Source: Pararoseomonas baculiformis
Lineage (GTDB): Bacteria > Pseudomonadota > Alphaproteobacteria > Acetobacterales > Acetobacteraceae
NCBI RefSeq assembly: GCF_017813395.1
Contig: NZ_JAGIZB010000019.1
Span: 33,383-97,382 of the forward strand
Direction of reading: 5' to 3'
Length of the DNA stretch: 64,000 nt
The position numbers were made by a program, and so were the translations under genes. The first letter of the stretch is position 1. Each line of letters starts with the position of its first letter. Positions 1 through 10,111 of this stretch are shown here, piece after piece. The notes under the pieces are model-generated. The model was given only the letters and a program-made list of their open reading frames with translations. It did no database searches and had not been told where the DNA came from.

Positions 1-1518
1 AAGGCGGGAGGACCAGCCGGGGCCGGGGAGGCTGCCGGCATGGCGCAGGGCCTCGTCCACCAGTGGCAGGAGGGCGGGGTGGTCGCTGGTAACCTCTTCC
101 AGCCGGCGGCGCAGGCCGCGGGCGCGGCCGCGCGCGCCTTCGGCACCCAGAAGCCAGCGGCGCAGCTCGGCCATCTCGCCGCCGCTGACCTCGGCGGAGA
201 AGGCGCTGTCGGCGGCATCGAAGAGGTGATGGCCCTCGTCGAAGACGTAGCGAAGGGGAGGGCGGTCCTCGCCGCCGCCAAGGGCTGCCTGGATCATGAC
301 CAGGGCGTGGTTGGCGATGACAAGCCGGGCCGTGCGGGCGCGGCGGATGGAGTGCTCCACGAAGCAGCGGCGCCAATGGGGGCAGGCGGAGTGGATGCAT
401 TCGCCACGGCGGTCTGTCAGGCCGGCGACATGGCCCCAGGGGAAGAGTTCCGCGATCCAGCCGGGAAAGTCGCCGCCCTGCATGTCCCCGTCCCGCGTGG
501 CGGCGGCCCAGCGGGAGACGAGGGAGAGGGCCAGCAGGCGGGAAGGCATGGCGCCGCTGACCGCCTCATCATGGTTCAGCAGGCAGAGATAGTTTTCCCG
601 CCCCTTGCGGATGACGACCTGCCGGCGGCGTTCCTCCGGATCGGGGTAGAGGCGGAAGAGTTCCTGGTCGATCTGGCGCTGGAGGTTGCGGGTATAGGTG
701 CTGACCCAGACGGGGGCACCGTTGCGCTCGGCCCAGAGGGAGGCGGGGGCGATGTAGCCCAGGGTCTTGCCGGTGCCGGTCCCGGCTTCCGCCAGGACGA
801 GCTGCGGCTGGCCCTCGGCCTCGCGCGGGGCGAAGGCAAGGGCGGCGGCGGAGGCGTAGTCGGCCTGGGCGGGGCGGGTCTCGGAATCCGCGCCGAGGAT
901 TTCGGCCAGGCGCTTGCGGGCTTCCAGCGGGGCGACGGGCAGGGAGGCGGGCGGGGTCGGAGGGGCGGTTTCCTCCCATTCCGGCAGGCGTCGCCACACC
1001 TTCAGCGCGTCAGTGGAGGCCTTGGCCTCGGGCTGGCCTGACGCCGCGAGGATGCTGGGCGCCCAGACCCAGTCGGACGCGTCGCGCAGGCGGGCGGCGA
1101 GCTGGGCGACGTCGCGGTTCAGGAGGTGGTGGCGGTTGGTGGCGAGGTGGCGAAGGAGGGTGGTCGCGATCTCCGGGAGGAGGATGGCGGCGGCCTCGTC
1201 GTCCCTGGGCGGCTCCATGTCCAGCGCCAGGGCCAGGCCGCGCGGGGTGGGGGCGGCGAGCTGGGCCGGGAGGACGAAGGCGAAGAGCTCCAGCAGATCG
1301 TAGGCGACCGGGAAGGGGGCGAGGTTCAGGCGCCTTGCGGTGGCGGGGGCATGGATGAGGAGCGGGGGCGGAAGATCCGTGAGGCGCCGGGCCAGCGCCT
1401 GGGTGGGGAGGGTTTCGATCTCGCCATCCGGGGTGAGGAGGGTAGCGCGGCCAATTCCGGCAACCAGGGCAGGCGCTTCGGGCAGCAAGAGGCGGGGAGT
1501 GGCCGAAGCAGGGGGCAT
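1..1518 (-). CDS. DinG/Rad3-like ATP-dependent DNA helicase (3' part missing at the left edge)
   Basis: Open from an ATG at 1518 to the window edge on the minus strand (506 codons, no stop). Superfamily 2 helicase motifs are clear: motif I AEAGTGTGKTLGY near residue 240, a nucleic-acid-handling motif VIANHAL near residue 405, and a DEAH-type box VFDEGHHLFD near residue 424. This arrangement is that of the DinG/XPD (Rad3) branch, which unwinds 5'-tailed DNA and clears R-loops or replication obstacles. Between the two boxes are spaced Cys residues (CLLN, CIHSAC, CF) that could be the Fe-S cluster ligands of this branch. The first ~190 residues match no domain I recognise. It is divergent from fbaA. 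The C-terminal helicase domain lies outside the window, so the exact subfamily is uncertain. Confidence 0.85.
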   Translation of the reverse strand, partial: MPPASATPRLLLPEAPALVAGIGRATLLTPDGEIETLPTQALARRLTDLPPPLLIHAPATARRLNLAPFPVAYDLLELFAFVLPAQLAAPTPRGLALALDMEPPRDDEAAAILLPEIATTLLRHLATNRHHLLNRDVAQLAARLRDASDWVWAPSILAASGQPEAKASTDALKVWRRLPEWEETAPPTPPASLPVAPLEARKRLAEILGADSETRPAQADYASAAALAFAPREAEGQPQLVLAEAGTGTGKTLGYIAPASLWAERNGAPVWVSTYTRNLQRQIDQELFRLYPDPEERRRQVVIRKGRENYLCLLNHDEAVSGAMPSRLLALSLVSRWAAATRDGDMQGGDFPGWIAELFPWGHVAGLTDRRGECIHSACPHWRRCFVEHSIRRARTARLVIANHALVMIQAALGGGEDRPPLRYVFDEGHHLFDAADSAFSAEVSGGEMAELRRWLLGAEGARGRARGLRRRLEEVTSDHPALLPLVDEALRHAGSLPGPGWSSRL

Positions 1519-1612
1519 CGGCGGCTCTATACCCGCTTTGTTCGCGGGGGGGAGTCCGCGCCCGCGCGCGAATGATATTTCAGTTGGGGACTTCGGGCGG
1601 CGGCGCGCTTCT

Positions 1613-1618
1613 TATATT
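1613..1618 (+). promoter_or_regulatory. Possible -10 element of fbaA
   Basis: TATATT in a local AT-rich patch, about 48 bases before the fbaA start, in the only intergenic space between the divergent helicase and aldolase genes. No convincing -35 hexamer sits at the right distance, so this is a weak prediction from base composition and position. Confidence 0.3.
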
Positions 1619-1665
1619 AAGGGGCAGGTCCAGATCCCCGAACTTAACAAGGCAGGAATCGCAGA

Positions 1666-2763
1666 GTGAACCATATCTCGCCGGCGGGTGCCGCCACGAA
1701 GCTGAAGCCGGGCGTCGTCACCGGCGCCGATTACCAGACGCTGCTTCAGGCCTGCCGTGACGGCGGCTATGCGCTGCCGGCGGTGAACGTGGTGGGCACG
1801 AACAGCATCAATGCGGTGCTGGAGGCGGCGGCGAAGAACAAGGCCGACGTGATCATCCAGCTCTCCAACGGTGGTGCGCGCTTCTTCGGCGGCGAGGGCT
1901 GCCCGGACGCCGATGCGGCCCGCGTGCTGGGTGCGGTTTCGGCGGCGCAGCATGTGCATACCCTGGCCAAGGCCTATGGGATCTGCGTGGTGCTGCACAC
2001 CGACCATGCCGACCGTTCGCTGCTGCCCTGGGTGAACGCGCTGATCGACCATGGCGAGGAGCACATGAAGCGGACGGGCCAGCCGCTTTTCTCATCCCAC
2101 ATGATCGATCTTTCGGCCGAGCCGCTGGACGTGAACATCGAGGAATGCGCCAAGGTCCTGAAGCGCATGGCCCCGCTGGGCATGAGCCTGGAGATCGAGC
2201 TGGGCGTGACGGGCGGCGAGGAGGACGGCATCGGGCATGACATCGAGGAGAGCGCCGACAATGCGCATCTCTACACCCAGCCCGAGGATGTGCTGAAGGC
2301 CTGGGAGATCCTCTCCCCGATCGGCCATGTCACCGTCGCGGCATCCTTCGGCAACGTTCACGGCGTCTATGCGCCTGGAAACGTGAAGCTGCGGCCGGAG
2401 ATCCTGAAGGCTTCGCAGGAGGCGGTTTCCGCCAGGTTCGGCGGCGGCGAGAAGCCGATGAGCCTGGTGTTCCATGGCGGCTCGGGCTCGGAGAAGGACA
2501 AGATCACCGAGGCCGTGTCCTATGGCGTGTTCAAGATGAACATCGACACGGACACGCAGTTCGCCTTCTCGGCGCCGGTGGGCGCCTATGTCGAGGCCAA
2601 TCCGGTGGCCTTCAAGCACCAGATCGACCCTGCCACGGGCAAGCCGCAGAAGAAGCTCTACGATCCCCGCAAGTGGCTCCGCGCCGGCGAGAAGGGCGTG
2701 GCGAAGCGGCTGGACGAGGCCTTCGCGGATCTGGGTTCGGCCGGGCGCAGCCTGGCAGGCTGA
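1666..2763 (+). CDS. fbaA: Class II fructose-bisphosphate aldolase
   Basis: A 365-residue zinc-dependent aldolase that cleaves and forms fructose 1,6-bisphosphate in glycolysis and gluconeogenesis. It reads like the E. coli FbaA (class IIA) type over its full length: HTDHAD near residue 111 holds the catalytic Asp and a zinc His, SLEIELGVTGGEEDG is the conserved loop, FHGGSGS near residue 268 holds a zinc His and phosphate-binding loop, and NIDTDTQ follows. Length matches the family (about 358). The start is GTG at 1666, preceded by a purine-rich AGGCAGGAA; no closer start keeps the N-terminus. It is monocistronic by spacing. Confidence 0.96.
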   Translation: MNHISPAGAATKLKPGVVTGADYQTLLQACRDGGYALPAVNVVGTNSINAVLEAAAKNKADVIIQLSNGGARFFGGEGCPDADAARVLGAVSAAQHVHTLAKAYGICVVLHTDHADRSLLPWVNALIDHGEEHMKRTGQPLFSSHMIDLSAEPLDVNIEECAKVLKRMAPLGMSLEIELGVTGGEEDGIGHDIEESADNAHLYTQPEDVLKAWEILSPIGHVTVAASFGNVHGVYAPGNVKLRPEILKASQEAVSARFGGGEKPMSLVFHGGSGSEKDKITEAVSYGVFKMNIDTDTQFAFSAPVGAYVEANPVAFKHQIDPATGKPQKKLYDPRKWLRAGEKGVAKRLDEAFADLGSAGRSLAG

Positions 2764-2934
2764 CGCTGAAGGGGCGGGGGCTACGCTCCTGCCCTCTCGA
2801 TAAGGTGAAAGTGCCTGTCGTTTATATGACGATAGGCCTTTCTTATGGGGCGCAGAGGCCCTTTGTATTTCACCCCCTCGGACTACCTCCCTAGCGTCGC
2901 GTTCTTAAAGCGACCTTGCAGGGAGAGAATCGAG

Positions 2935-4434
2935 ATGTCGGACAAGCCGCGCGGCGTGGGGCTCACCACGCGCCAGGGCCACCCCGTCTTCGACAATCAG
3001 AACACGCGCAGCGTGGGTTCGCGCGGGCCGCTGGTTCTGGAGGACTACCAATTCCTCGAGAAGATGAGCCATTTCGACCGCGAGCGGATCCCCGAGCGGG
3101 TGGTGCATGCGCGCGGCGCGGCGGCGCACGGGATCTTCGTGCCCACCGGCAAGGCCGGCGACGATCCGATCTCGAAATACAGCCGGGCGAAGGTCTTCAC
3201 TGCGGGGACCGAGACGCCGATCTTCCTGCGCTTCTCCACGGTGATCCATGGCGGGCACAGCCCGGAGACGCTGCGCGACCCGCGAGGCTTCGCCATCAAG
3301 TTCTATACGGAGACCGGCAACTGGGATCTGGTGGGGAACAACCTGAAGGTGTTCTTCATCCGTGACCCGATGAAGTTCCCGGACATGGTCCACGCCTTCA
3401 AGCCGGATCCGATCCACAACCGGCAGATGATGAACCGGTTCTTCGACTTCGTGAGCTGCACGCCCGAAGCGACGCACATGATCACCCACCTCTTCTCGCC
3501 CTGGGGCATTCCCGCGACCTACCGCGAGATGCAGGGCTCGGGGGTGAACACCTACAAGCTGGTGAATGCCGAGGGCGGGACGGTTCTCTGCAAGTTCCAC
3601 TTCCAGCCGCGCATGGGCGTGCGCAACCTGACGCAGGAGCAGGCGGAGGCCATCCAGGCGAAGGATTTCAACCACGCCACCGGCGATCTCTACGACGCGA
3701 TCGAGCGCGGCGAGTTCCCGGAATGGGACATGTTCATCCAGGTGATGAGCGACGACGAGCATCCGGAGCTGGACTGGGATCCGCTGGATGTCACGAAGCT
3801 CTGGCCCGAGGAGCAGTTTCCCTTCCTGCATGTCGGGCACATCCAGCTGAACCGGAACCCGGTGGACTACCACAACGAGGTCGAACAGGTGGCCTTCGGC
3901 ACGGGCGTGCTGGTGGACGGGATCGACTTCTCGGATGACAAGATGCTGCAGGGGCGGACCTTCGCCTACTCGGACACGCAGCGCTACCGCGTGGGGCCGA
4001 ACTACCTGCAGCTGCCGATCAACGCGCCGAAATGCCCCTTCGCGACCAACCAGCGCGGCGGGCAGATGAGCTACCACGTGGATGGCGCGGAGCAGGGCGC
4101 CAACAAGCACGTGAACTACGAGCCCTCGAACTTCAACGGGCTGGTGGAGCAGCCGCGGCTGGGACCGCCCCCGCGGATCCAGGTGAGCGGGGAGGTCGGG
4201 CGCCAGAAGATCGAGCGCACCAACGACTTCAAGCAGGCCGGGGAGCGCTGGCGCATCTTCTCCGACTTCGAGCGTGATGATCTGGTGAAGAATCTCGTGG
4301 GCGCGCTCTCGCAATGCGAGCGGGTGATCCAGGAGAAGATGGTCTGCTACTTCATGCAGGCGGATCGGGAGTATGGCAGCCGGGTGGCCCAGGGGCTGGG
4401 GATTTCCATGCCGTCCCGCCAGGCGGCGGAGTAA
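2935..4434 (+). CDS. katA: Monofunctional haem catalase
   Basis: A 499-residue small-subunit catalase that converts hydrogen peroxide to water and oxygen. The distal-side signature [18 protein letters not shown] with the catalytic His is present, and the proximal haem-ligand motif [13 protein letters not shown] contains the Tyr ligand. Length fits small-subunit clades; there is no C-terminal flavodoxin-like domain as in large catalases. The ATG at 2935 follows GGGAGAGA by six bases and is preferred over an in-frame upstream extension from 2845, which lacks a ribosome site and family similarity. It stands alone between fbaA and a convergent asd gene, with a strong terminator behind it. Confidence 0.96.
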   Translation: MSDKPRGVGLTTRQGHPVFDNQNTRSVGSRGPLVLEDYQFLEKMSHFDRERIPERVVHARGAAAHGIFVPTGKAGDDPISKYSRAKVFTAGTETPIFLRFSTVIHGGHSPETLRDPRGFAIKFYTETGNWDLVGNNLKVFFIRDPMKFPDMVHAFKPDPIHNRQMMNRFFDFVSCTPEATHMITHLFSPWGIPATYREMQGSGVNTYKLVNAEGGTVLCKFHFQPRMGVRNLTQEQAEAIQAKDFNHATGDLYDAIERGEFPEWDMFIQVMSDDEHPELDWDPLDVTKLWPEEQFPFLHVGHIQLNRNPVDYHNEVEQVAFGTGVLVDGIDFSDDKMLQGRTFAYSDTQRYRVGPNYLQLPINAPKCPFATNQRGGQMSYHVDGAEQGANKHVNYEPSNFNGLVEQPRLGPPPRIQVSGEVGRQKIERTNDFKQAGERWRIFSDFERDDLVKNLVGALSQCERVIQEKMVCYFMQADREYGSRVAQGLGISMPSRQAAE

Positions 4435-4484
4435 CGCGGGCGGCCGCCCGGCACGCCGGGTGGTCCTGAAGCCCGGAAGGGAAA

Positions 4485-4517
4485 GGGGGCGGAGAGGTGA
4501 TCCTCTCCGCCCCCTTC
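4485..4517. terminator. Bidirectional terminator between katA and asd
   Basis: A perfect 13-bp stem (GGGGGCGGAGAGG at 4485-4497, loop TGAT, complement at 4502-4514) followed by TTCT on the plus strand, with CTTTC-like sequence on the other side. It lies between two convergent genes and can serve both. Confidence 0.8.
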
Positions 4518-4554
4518 TGCGTGGATGCTCCTGCCAGGTCCCTGGAAAGGCGGA

Positions 4555-5562
4555 TCAGGCGACAAGCTCGGCGGGCAAGGCCTCGGCGATCTGGACGGCG
4601 TTCAGGGCGGCGCCCTTCAGCAGCTGGTCGCCGCAGACGAAGAAGTCGAGGCCGTGATCCCCGAAGACGAGGCTCTGCCGGATGCGGCCGGCCTCGACAT
4701 CGTAGCGGCCGCTGGCGGTCAGCGGCATGGGATAGACGGCGTTCTCGACGTCATCCGCCAGCTTCACGCCGGGGGCGGTGGCCAGCACGCGGCGGGCGGC
4801 TTCGGGCGTCACCGCGCGCTCGGTTTCGATCGTCACGGCCTCGGCATGGGCGCGGAGCGTCGGGACGCGGACCGCGGTGCAGGAGATGGGAAGATCGGGC
4901 AGGCCCATGATCTTCCGGGTTTCCCATGTCACCTTCATCTCCTCCCGCGTGTAGCCATTGGGCTGGAAGCTATCGATATGCGGGATGAGGTTCATCGGCA
5001 GCGGGTGGCGGAAGACGCTGTTCCTGGGCTGGGTGCCGTTGACCAGCAGCTCCTTCAGCCCCGCCTCCAGCTCCTCCATGCCCTCGGCGCCCGCGCCGGA
5101 GGAGGCCTGGTAGGTGGAGACGATGACGCGCTTCAGGCCGAACTCGGCGTGGAGCGGGGCCAGGGCCACGGCCAGGATGGCGGTGGTGCAGTTCGGGTTG
5201 GCAATGAGGCGCGCGCCCTGGGCGGCGGCGGCGTTCACCTCCGGCACCACCAGCGGAACATCATCCTCCAGGCGGAAGGCGGAGGAGTTGTCCACCACCA
5301 CGGCGCCGGCCGCGACCAGCTGCCTGGCATGGGCCTTGGACCAGTCGCCGGAGACGGCGAGCAGGGCCAGGTCCAGCTTCGGCGGGCTGGCGGGGTCGTA
5401 TACCTCGATGGTTTTCTCCCCGAAGGGGGTGGGAATTCGGGTGCCGGCGCTGCGGGTGGAAGCGAAAAGGCGCAGCTCGGCCACCGGGTAGCCGCGGTCC
5501 CCCAGGACCTGCACCAGTTCCTTGCCGACCGCGCCCGTCGCTCCGAAAACCCCAACGCGCAT
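4555..5562 (-). CDS. asd: Aspartate-semialdehyde dehydrogenase
   Basis: A 335-residue NADPH-dependent enzyme reducing aspartyl phosphate to aspartate semialdehyde, the branch point to lysine/diaminopimelate, threonine and methionine. The N-terminal nucleotide loop [14 protein letters not shown] is followed by the catalytic Cys in NPNCTT near residue 125, then the [12 protein letters not shown] segment typical of the bacterial family. Of two in-frame ATGs, 5562 is chosen because GAAGGA lies nine bases upstream, whereas it is only three bases from the ATG at 5568. It is divergent from the lysyl-tRNA synthetase gene with about 215 bases between. Confidence 0.95.
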   Translation of the reverse strand: MRVGVFGATGAVGKELVQVLGDRGYPVAELRLFASTRSAGTRIPTPFGEKTIEVYDPASPPKLDLALLAVSGDWSKAHARQLVAAGAVVVDNSSAFRLEDDVPLVVPEVNAAAAQGARLIANPNCTTAILAVALAPLHAEFGLKRVIVSTYQASSGAGAEGMEELEAGLKELLVNGTQPRNSVFRHPLPMNLIPHIDSFQPNGYTREEMKVTWETRKIMGLPDLPISCTAVRVPTLRAHAEAVTIETERAVTPEAARRVLATAPGVKLADDVENAVYPMPLTASGRYDVEAGRIRQSLVFGDHGLDFFVCGDQLLKGAALNAVQIAEALPAELVA

Positions 5563-5779
5563 GACCATCCATCCTTCGAGGCGTTGTTGGGGGGCGGGGC
5601 GCCCGGAGAGGGGCGCAGGCCCACCCCTGCCAGTGTGGCATCGGGGTTTATACAGGCGGCGAGGGCGGATGCGAGGCGCGTGTTCCGGGGGTCAGGGATG
5701 CCCCAGCTTCGAGCGCGCAACGGTCTTTCACCCCATGCGCGTTGACCCGGCGGGGGCGCGGGGGCATGTGGGCGCCGCC

Positions 5780-7411
5780 ATGGAAGCTCTCCCCGCCGAT
5801 CCCTCCCTGCGCGACATCCGCGCCTGGCCCTTCGAGGAGGCCGCGAAGGTGGCCGACCGTGCCTCGGTGAAAGCCAAGGGGATGGCGCTGTTCGAAACGG
5901 GCTATGGGCCTTCGGGCCTGCCCCATATCGGCACCTTCGGGGAGGTGGCGCGGACCACCTGGGTGAGGCGGGCCTTCGAGCGGCTGACCGGGCTGCCGAG
6001 CCGGCTGGTGGCCTTTTCGGACGACATGGATGCGTTGCGGAAGGTGCCGGACAACGTGCCGAACCCGGAGCTGCTGCGGGCCAACCTGGGCAAGCCGGTC
6101 TCCCGGATCCCGGATCCGTTCGGGACGCATGAGAGCTACGGGGCGCATAACAACGCCCGTCTCCGGACCTTCCTGGAGGCCTTCGGCTTCGAGTTCGAGT
6201 TCGCCTCCTCGACCGACTACTACTCCTCCGGCCGGTTCGATGAGGCGCTGCTGCGGATGCTGGCGGTGCATGAGGAGGTGCGGCAGGTGATCCTGCCGAC
6301 GCTGGGGCCGGACCGGCGGGCGACCTATTCGCCCTTCCTGCCGATCCACCCCAGGACCGGGCTGGTGATGCAGGTGCCGATGGAGGAGGTGCGGCCCGAT
6401 GCCGGGACGGTGGTCTGGCGCGACCCGGAGACGGGGGAGCGCTACGAGACGCCGGTCACGGGCGGGCATGTGAAGGCGCAGTGGAAGGCGGACTGGGCGC
6501 TGCGCTGGTACGCGCTGGGCGTGGATTACGAGATGTCCGGCAAGGACCTGATCGACAGCGTGAAGCTGTCCTCCCAGATCTGCCGTGTGCTGGGCGGGGA
6601 GCCGCCGGTGGGCTTCACCTATGAGCTGTTCCTGGATGCCCAGGGGCAGAAGATCAGCAAGAGCAAGGGCAACGGGCTGACCATCGAGGAGTGGCTGACC
6701 TATGCGCCGCCCGAGAGCCTTTCGCTGTTCATGTACCAGCAGCCCGGGCGGGCGAAGCGCCTGCATTTCGATGTCATTCCCCGGGCGACCGACGAGTACC
6801 TGGCGAATGTGGAGAAGCTGCGGGTGGCCGCCGATCCGGCGAACCCGGCCTGGCACATCCATGGCGGGGCGCTGCCGAACGGGGCGGGAAGCCCGATCAC
6901 CTTCACCCTGTTGCTGAACCTGGCCGTGGCGGCGAATGCCGAGACGCCGGAGATGCTGTGGGGTTATCTGCGGCGGCACGCGCCGGAGGCGACGCCGGAA
7001 GCCTCGCCCATGCTGGCGGTGCTGGTGGAGCGGGCCTCGGCCTATTACCGGGACATGGTGAAGCCGACGAAGCGCTTCCGGCCGGCGACGCAGCCGGAGC
7101 GGGAGGCGCTGCTGCACCTCGCGCAGCTGCTTCGGGAGAACCAGGCGCGGATCGAGGCGCTGCCCGCGGCGGAGCGGCCGGGGGCCATCCAGGACCTGGT
7201 CTATGATGCCGGGCGGCGCGAGCCCTTCCTGCAGCCGGGCAAGGATCCGTCCCGCCCCGGGGTTTCGCGGGCCTGGTTCGCGGCCATCTACCAGGTGCTG
7301 CTGGGGCAGGAGGAGGGGCCGCGCTTCGGCGGCTTCGTTGCGCTCTACGGCATCCCTGAAACCGTGGCCCTGATCGAGGGCACGCTGGAACGAGGCGCCG
7401 ACGCCGCATGA
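5780..7411 (+). CDS. lysS: Class I lysyl-tRNA synthetase
   Basis: A 543-residue class I LysRS that charges tRNA-Lys; most bacteria use the unrelated class II enzyme, but alphaproteobacteria commonly have this archaeal-type one. The class I signatures are [15 protein letters not shown] near residue 45 (the HIGH motif as HIGT) and KISKSKGNG near residue 290 (the KMSKS loop), with a helical anticodon-binding C-terminus. An in-frame ATG at 5735 would add 15 residues; neither start has a clear ribosome site, and 5780 gives a family-like N-terminus. Its stop overlaps the start of the MprF-like gene by four bases, so the two are probably translationally coupled. Confidence 0.94.
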   Translation: MEALPADPSLRDIRAWPFEEAAKVADRASVKAKGMALFETGYGPSGLPHIGTFGEVARTTWVRRAFERLTGLPSRLVAFSDDMDALRKVPDNVPNPELLRANLGKPVSRIPDPFGTHESYGAHNNARLRTFLEAFGFEFEFASSTDYYSSGRFDEALLRMLAVHEEVRQVILPTLGPDRRATYSPFLPIHPRTGLVMQVPMEEVRPDAGTVVWRDPETGERYETPVTGGHVKAQWKADWALRWYALGVDYEMSGKDLIDSVKLSSQICRVLGGEPPVGFTYELFLDAQGQKISKSKGNGLTIEEWLTYAPPESLSLFMYQQPGRAKRLHFDVIPRATDEYLANVEKLRVAADPANPAWHIHGGALPNGAGSPITFTLLLNLAVAANAETPEMLWGYLRRHAPEATPEASPMLAVLVERASAYYRDMVKPTKRFRPATQPEREALLHLAQLLRENQARIEALPAAERPGAIQDLVYDAGRREPFLQPGKDPSRPGVSRAWFAAIYQVLLGQEEGPRFGGFVALYGIPETVALIEGTLERGADAA

Positions 7412-9342
7412 GCTGGGCGCTGATCCGCAAGCACGGACCGACCGTCTTCGGGCTGATCCTGCTGGTGGGGGCGCTCTACGTCGTGCAGCGGGAATTCCGC
7501 AACCTGTCGGTGGCGGATGTGGGGCTGGCGCTGGAGAACACGCCGGCCCGCCAGCTCTGGGTGGCGGGGGGGTGGACCCTCATCGCCTATGCGGTGCTGA
7601 CGATCTATGACCGGCTGGGCTCGGTCTATGCGGGCAAGCCGATCTCCTATCTCCGGACGTCGCTGGCCTCCTTCTGCGCCTATACGCTGGCGCACAACCT
7701 GGGCTTTGCGGCGGTTTCAGGCGCGGCGGTGCGGTACCGCTTCTATGCGGCCTGGGGACTGACGCCGCTTGAGATCGCGAAGGTCATCGCCTTTACCTCC
7801 CTGACCTTCGGGCTGGGGGGCTTCGCGCTGGGCGGGCTGGTGCTCGTGCTGGAGCCTTCCGTTTTGCCCTGGGTGGGGGACAGCGAGGCGATCCCGGACT
7901 GGGTGGCGCAGGCGATTGGCGTGGCGATGTGGCTTATCGTGACGGCCTATGTGGTGCTGTCGCGCTTCTGGCCGCATTTCAAGATCTTCGGCCACCAGAT
8001 CGACCTGCCGGGCTTCCGCATGGCCTTGGCGCAGGTGGCGCTTGCGAGCGTGGACGTGGCGGTGACGGCGGCCATCTTCTACGCGCTGCTGCCCGAGGCG
8101 CCGGGGCTGACCTTCTGGAAGTTCCTCGGGATCTATATCGCGGCCTACACCGCCGGGCTGGCGGCCAGCGTGCCGGGCGGGCTGGGCGTGTTCGACGGCT
8201 TCATCCTGCTGAGCCTGGAGCCCTACTTGCCCTCTGCCCAGGTGGTGGGGGCGGTGCTGCTGTTCCGGCTGTTCTACTACATCGTGCCCCTGTTCCTGGC
8301 CGGCGGCCTCTTCGCGGCGTTCGAGCTGAGCAACAGGCGACCCGTGATGGGGCGCATGCAGGCCGAGACGCGGGTGACGGGTGCGCTGGAGGTGCCGGTT
8401 CTCGCGGGCCTTGCGGGGCTGGGTGGGGTGGTGCTGCTTTTCGTGGGGGCCTTGCCCGCGCGGGGAACGGATATAGCCGCGTGGGGCGGGGAATGGGCGG
8501 CGCTGGCGAGCCAGTTCGCGGCTTCCATCGTCGGCTCGCTGCTGCTGGCGGTTTCCTACGGGATGCTGCGGCGGCTGCGCATCGCCTGGTGGGCGGGGCT
8601 GCTGCTGCTGCTGAACGGCGTGGCCATCCTGGTGGTGCGTGGGGATCCGTGGTGGGTGGCGGCCGGGTATCTCGGGACCGCGCTGTTCCTGACGGCGATG
8701 CGCCACGCCTTCTACCGGGATGCGCGGCTGACGGGGGAGCCGCTGACGGGGTCCCGCGTCTTCTCGCTGGCGGCGGGGGTGATCTGCGGGCTGACCCTGG
8801 CTGCGCTGGCCTATCAGGGCCGGGTTTCCGCGGCCGCGACCTGGGTGGAGGTGGTGACGGAGCCGGGGACGCCGGCGCCGCTGCGCTTCGCCGTTGCGGT
8901 AGCGGTGGCGCTGCTTCTCTTCGCCACCTTCCGCTTGCTTCGCCCGGCGCGGATCCGCGCCGAGGACTATGACGAATCGGCGCAGGCACGGCTGATGGCG
9001 CTCGGGGCGCGGGTGCCGCCCCATGCGGATGGGGTGGTTTTCGCCGATGGCGGGCGGGCGGGTTTCGCCTTCCGCCGGCTGGAAGGCGTGTGGGTGGCGG
9101 AAGGCGACCCGGGTGGCTCGCCGGAGGCGCGGATCAACGCGATCTGGCGGTTTCGGGACTTGTGCGACGTGGCCGGGGTGGCGCCGGCCTTCACACATGT
9201 CGGGCAGCACATGCTGCGGGCCTATGAGCAGGCTGGAATGGCGGCCGTGACCATGCCGAACGGGACGGTGATGGCCCTTTCCGGGGACCGGGATCCCCAG
9301 GCGGTGTTGCGCCTTCTGGCGAGCGGGGCGGCGGGGGACTGA
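7408..9342 (+). CDS. MprF-like membrane protein, flippase region plus truncated synthase domain
   Basis: A 644-residue protein of the lysylphosphatidylglycerol synthase/flippase family. The first ~330 residues are the multi-helix flippase-type (UPF0104-like) region, with family-typical stretches [22 protein letters not shown] and [10 protein letters not shown]; more membrane helices follow to about residue 505. The cytoplasmic part, about residues 515-640, resembles only the first half of the tandem acyltransferase-like synthase domain ([38 protein letters not shown]) and stops before the second, catalytic half. Full MprF is about 840-870 residues. The ATG overlaps the LysRS stop (ATGA), linking it to the source of Lys-tRNA. 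It may flip lipids or bind tRNA without synthase activity. Confidence 0.8.
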   Translation: MSWALIRKHGPTVFGLILLVGALYVVQREFRNLSVADVGLALENTPARQLWVAGGWTLIAYAVLTIYDRLGSVYAGKPISYLRTSLASFCAYTLAHNLGFAAVSGAAVRYRFYAAWGLTPLEIAKVIAFTSLTFGLGGFALGGLVLVLEPSVLPWVGDSEAIPDWVAQAIGVAMWLIVTAYVVLSRFWPHFKIFGHQIDLPGFRMALAQVALASVDVAVTAAIFYALLPEAPGLTFWKFLGIYIAAYTAGLAASVPGGLGVFDGFILLSLEPYLPSAQVVGAVLLFRLFYYIVPLFLAGGLFAAFELSNRRPVMGRMQAETRVTGALEVPVLAGLAGLGGVVLLFVGALPARGTDIAAWGGEWAALASQFAASIVGSLLLAVSYGMLRRLRIAWWAGLLLLLNGVAILVVRGDPWWVAAGYLGTALFLTAMRHAFYRDARLTGEPLTGSRVFSLAAGVICGLTLAALAYQGRVSAAATWVEVVTEPGTPAPLRFAVAVAVALLLFATFRLLRPARIRAEDYDESAQARLMALGARVPPHADGVVFADGGRAGFAFRRLEGVWVAEGDPGGSPEARINAIWRFRDLCDVAGVAPAFTHVGQHMLRAYEQAGMAAVTMPNGTVMALSGDRDPQAVLRLLASGAAGD

Positions 9343-9351
9343 ACCGGCGGC

Positions 9352-9987
9352 CTATTGGCTGGCCCAGACGATGCGGTGCATCCAGGTCAGCTCCTCGAGG
9401 TCGAAGCTGTAATTGGGATGGGCTGGGTTAAGGCTGGCGAGCTCGATCCGCTTGGCGGACTGGCGGAGCAGTTCCTTCGCCATGACCTCTCCGCCCCGGG
9501 TGCGGACCACCACGCGGTCTCCGCGCCGGACCGGGGCGCTGGGCGAGACGATGATGACATCCCCGTCCCGGAACACAGGTTCCATCGAGTCTCCGCTGAT
9601 TTCCAGCGCATAGGCGTTGGGATCGCCGACTTCGGGCAGGCTGATCTCGTCCCAGCCGCCGCCGACGGGGTAGCCGCCATCGTCGAAATAGCCGGAGCTG
9701 CCGGCCTGGGCGAGGCCGATCAGGGGAATGCGGCGGCTGGGGCGGGCGGCGGGGCGGATATTGCCGGTGATGAGGCTGGCGAATTCATCCATGCCGGCAC
9801 CCGTGGCGGCGAGCACCTTGGCCACGCTTTCCGTCGAGGGCCAGCGCGCCCGCCCATCGGGCCCGATCCGCTTGGACGGGTTGAAGGCCGTGGGGTCGAG
9901 CCCTGCCTTGCGGGCGAGTCCCGAGGCCGAGAGGCCGTTCTCCGCCGCCAGGGCATCGAGTGCACGCCAGATGTCGCTGTGCTGCAT
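9352..9987 (-). CDS. HTH/S24-peptidase LexA-like transcriptional regulator
   Basis: A 211-residue repressor-type protein. An N-terminal helix-turn-helix of the Cro/CI type (about residues 5-70) is followed by an S24 auto-cleavage domain: the serine in ISGDSMEP near residue 133, the lysine in VMAKELL near 169, and an Ala-Gly candidate cleavage site in GLAQAGSSG near 95. Family members lose DNA binding when RecA filaments stimulate self-cleavage. It is divergent from the particle module and sits 125 bases from its first gene, so it is a candidate regulator of it; similar proteins are, to my knowledge, also found as ordinary chromosomal regulators in alphaproteobacteria, so its phage origin is not assured. 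Confidence 0.85.
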   Translation of the reverse strand: MQHSDIWRALDALAAENGLSASGLARKAGLDPTAFNPSKRIGPDGRARWPSTESVAKVLAATGAGMDEFASLITGNIRPAARPSRRIPLIGLAQAGSSGYFDDGGYPVGGGWDEISLPEVGDPNAYALEISGDSMEPVFRDGDVIIVSPSAPVRRGDRVVVRTRGGEVMAKELLRQSAKRIELASLNPAHPNYSFDLEELTWMHRIVWASQ

Positions 9988-10072
9988 GGCTCCAGTTTAT
10001 AGGCGAGGAGTCTGTGGGCAACAGGAATTACATCTCAGATTGGGCTTGACGGTCACAACGGCGTGGGTTGAT

Positions 10073-10087
10073 GTTCGCGCTTCGTTC
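10073..10087. promoter_or_regulatory. LexA box (GTTC-N7-GTTC) in front of the particle module
   Basis: The sequence GTTCGCGCTTCGTTC is an exact match to the direct-repeat LexA operator GTTC-N7-GTTC established for alphaproteobacteria. It lies between the S24 regulator (start 9987) and the first module gene (start 10112). A TTGACG at 10046-10051 could be a -35 element, which would place the box over the -10 region and make it a repressing site. No other copy was noticed in the window. Confidence 0.75.
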
Positions 10088-10111
10088 ACAACCGGCGAGG
10101 ATCAGCCCCCG

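Noticed and set aside
40..1041. Long plus-strand open frame at the left edge
   Set aside because: It is the complement of the helicase gene, whose motifs are exact; the plus-strand product is Gly/Ala-rich without any family pattern.
2799..2846. OxyR-like site before the catalase gene (ATAG-N7-TTAT at 2832-2846)
   Set aside because: Only one half-site is convincing; no second half lies at the 22-base spacing, so it is not listed as a feature.
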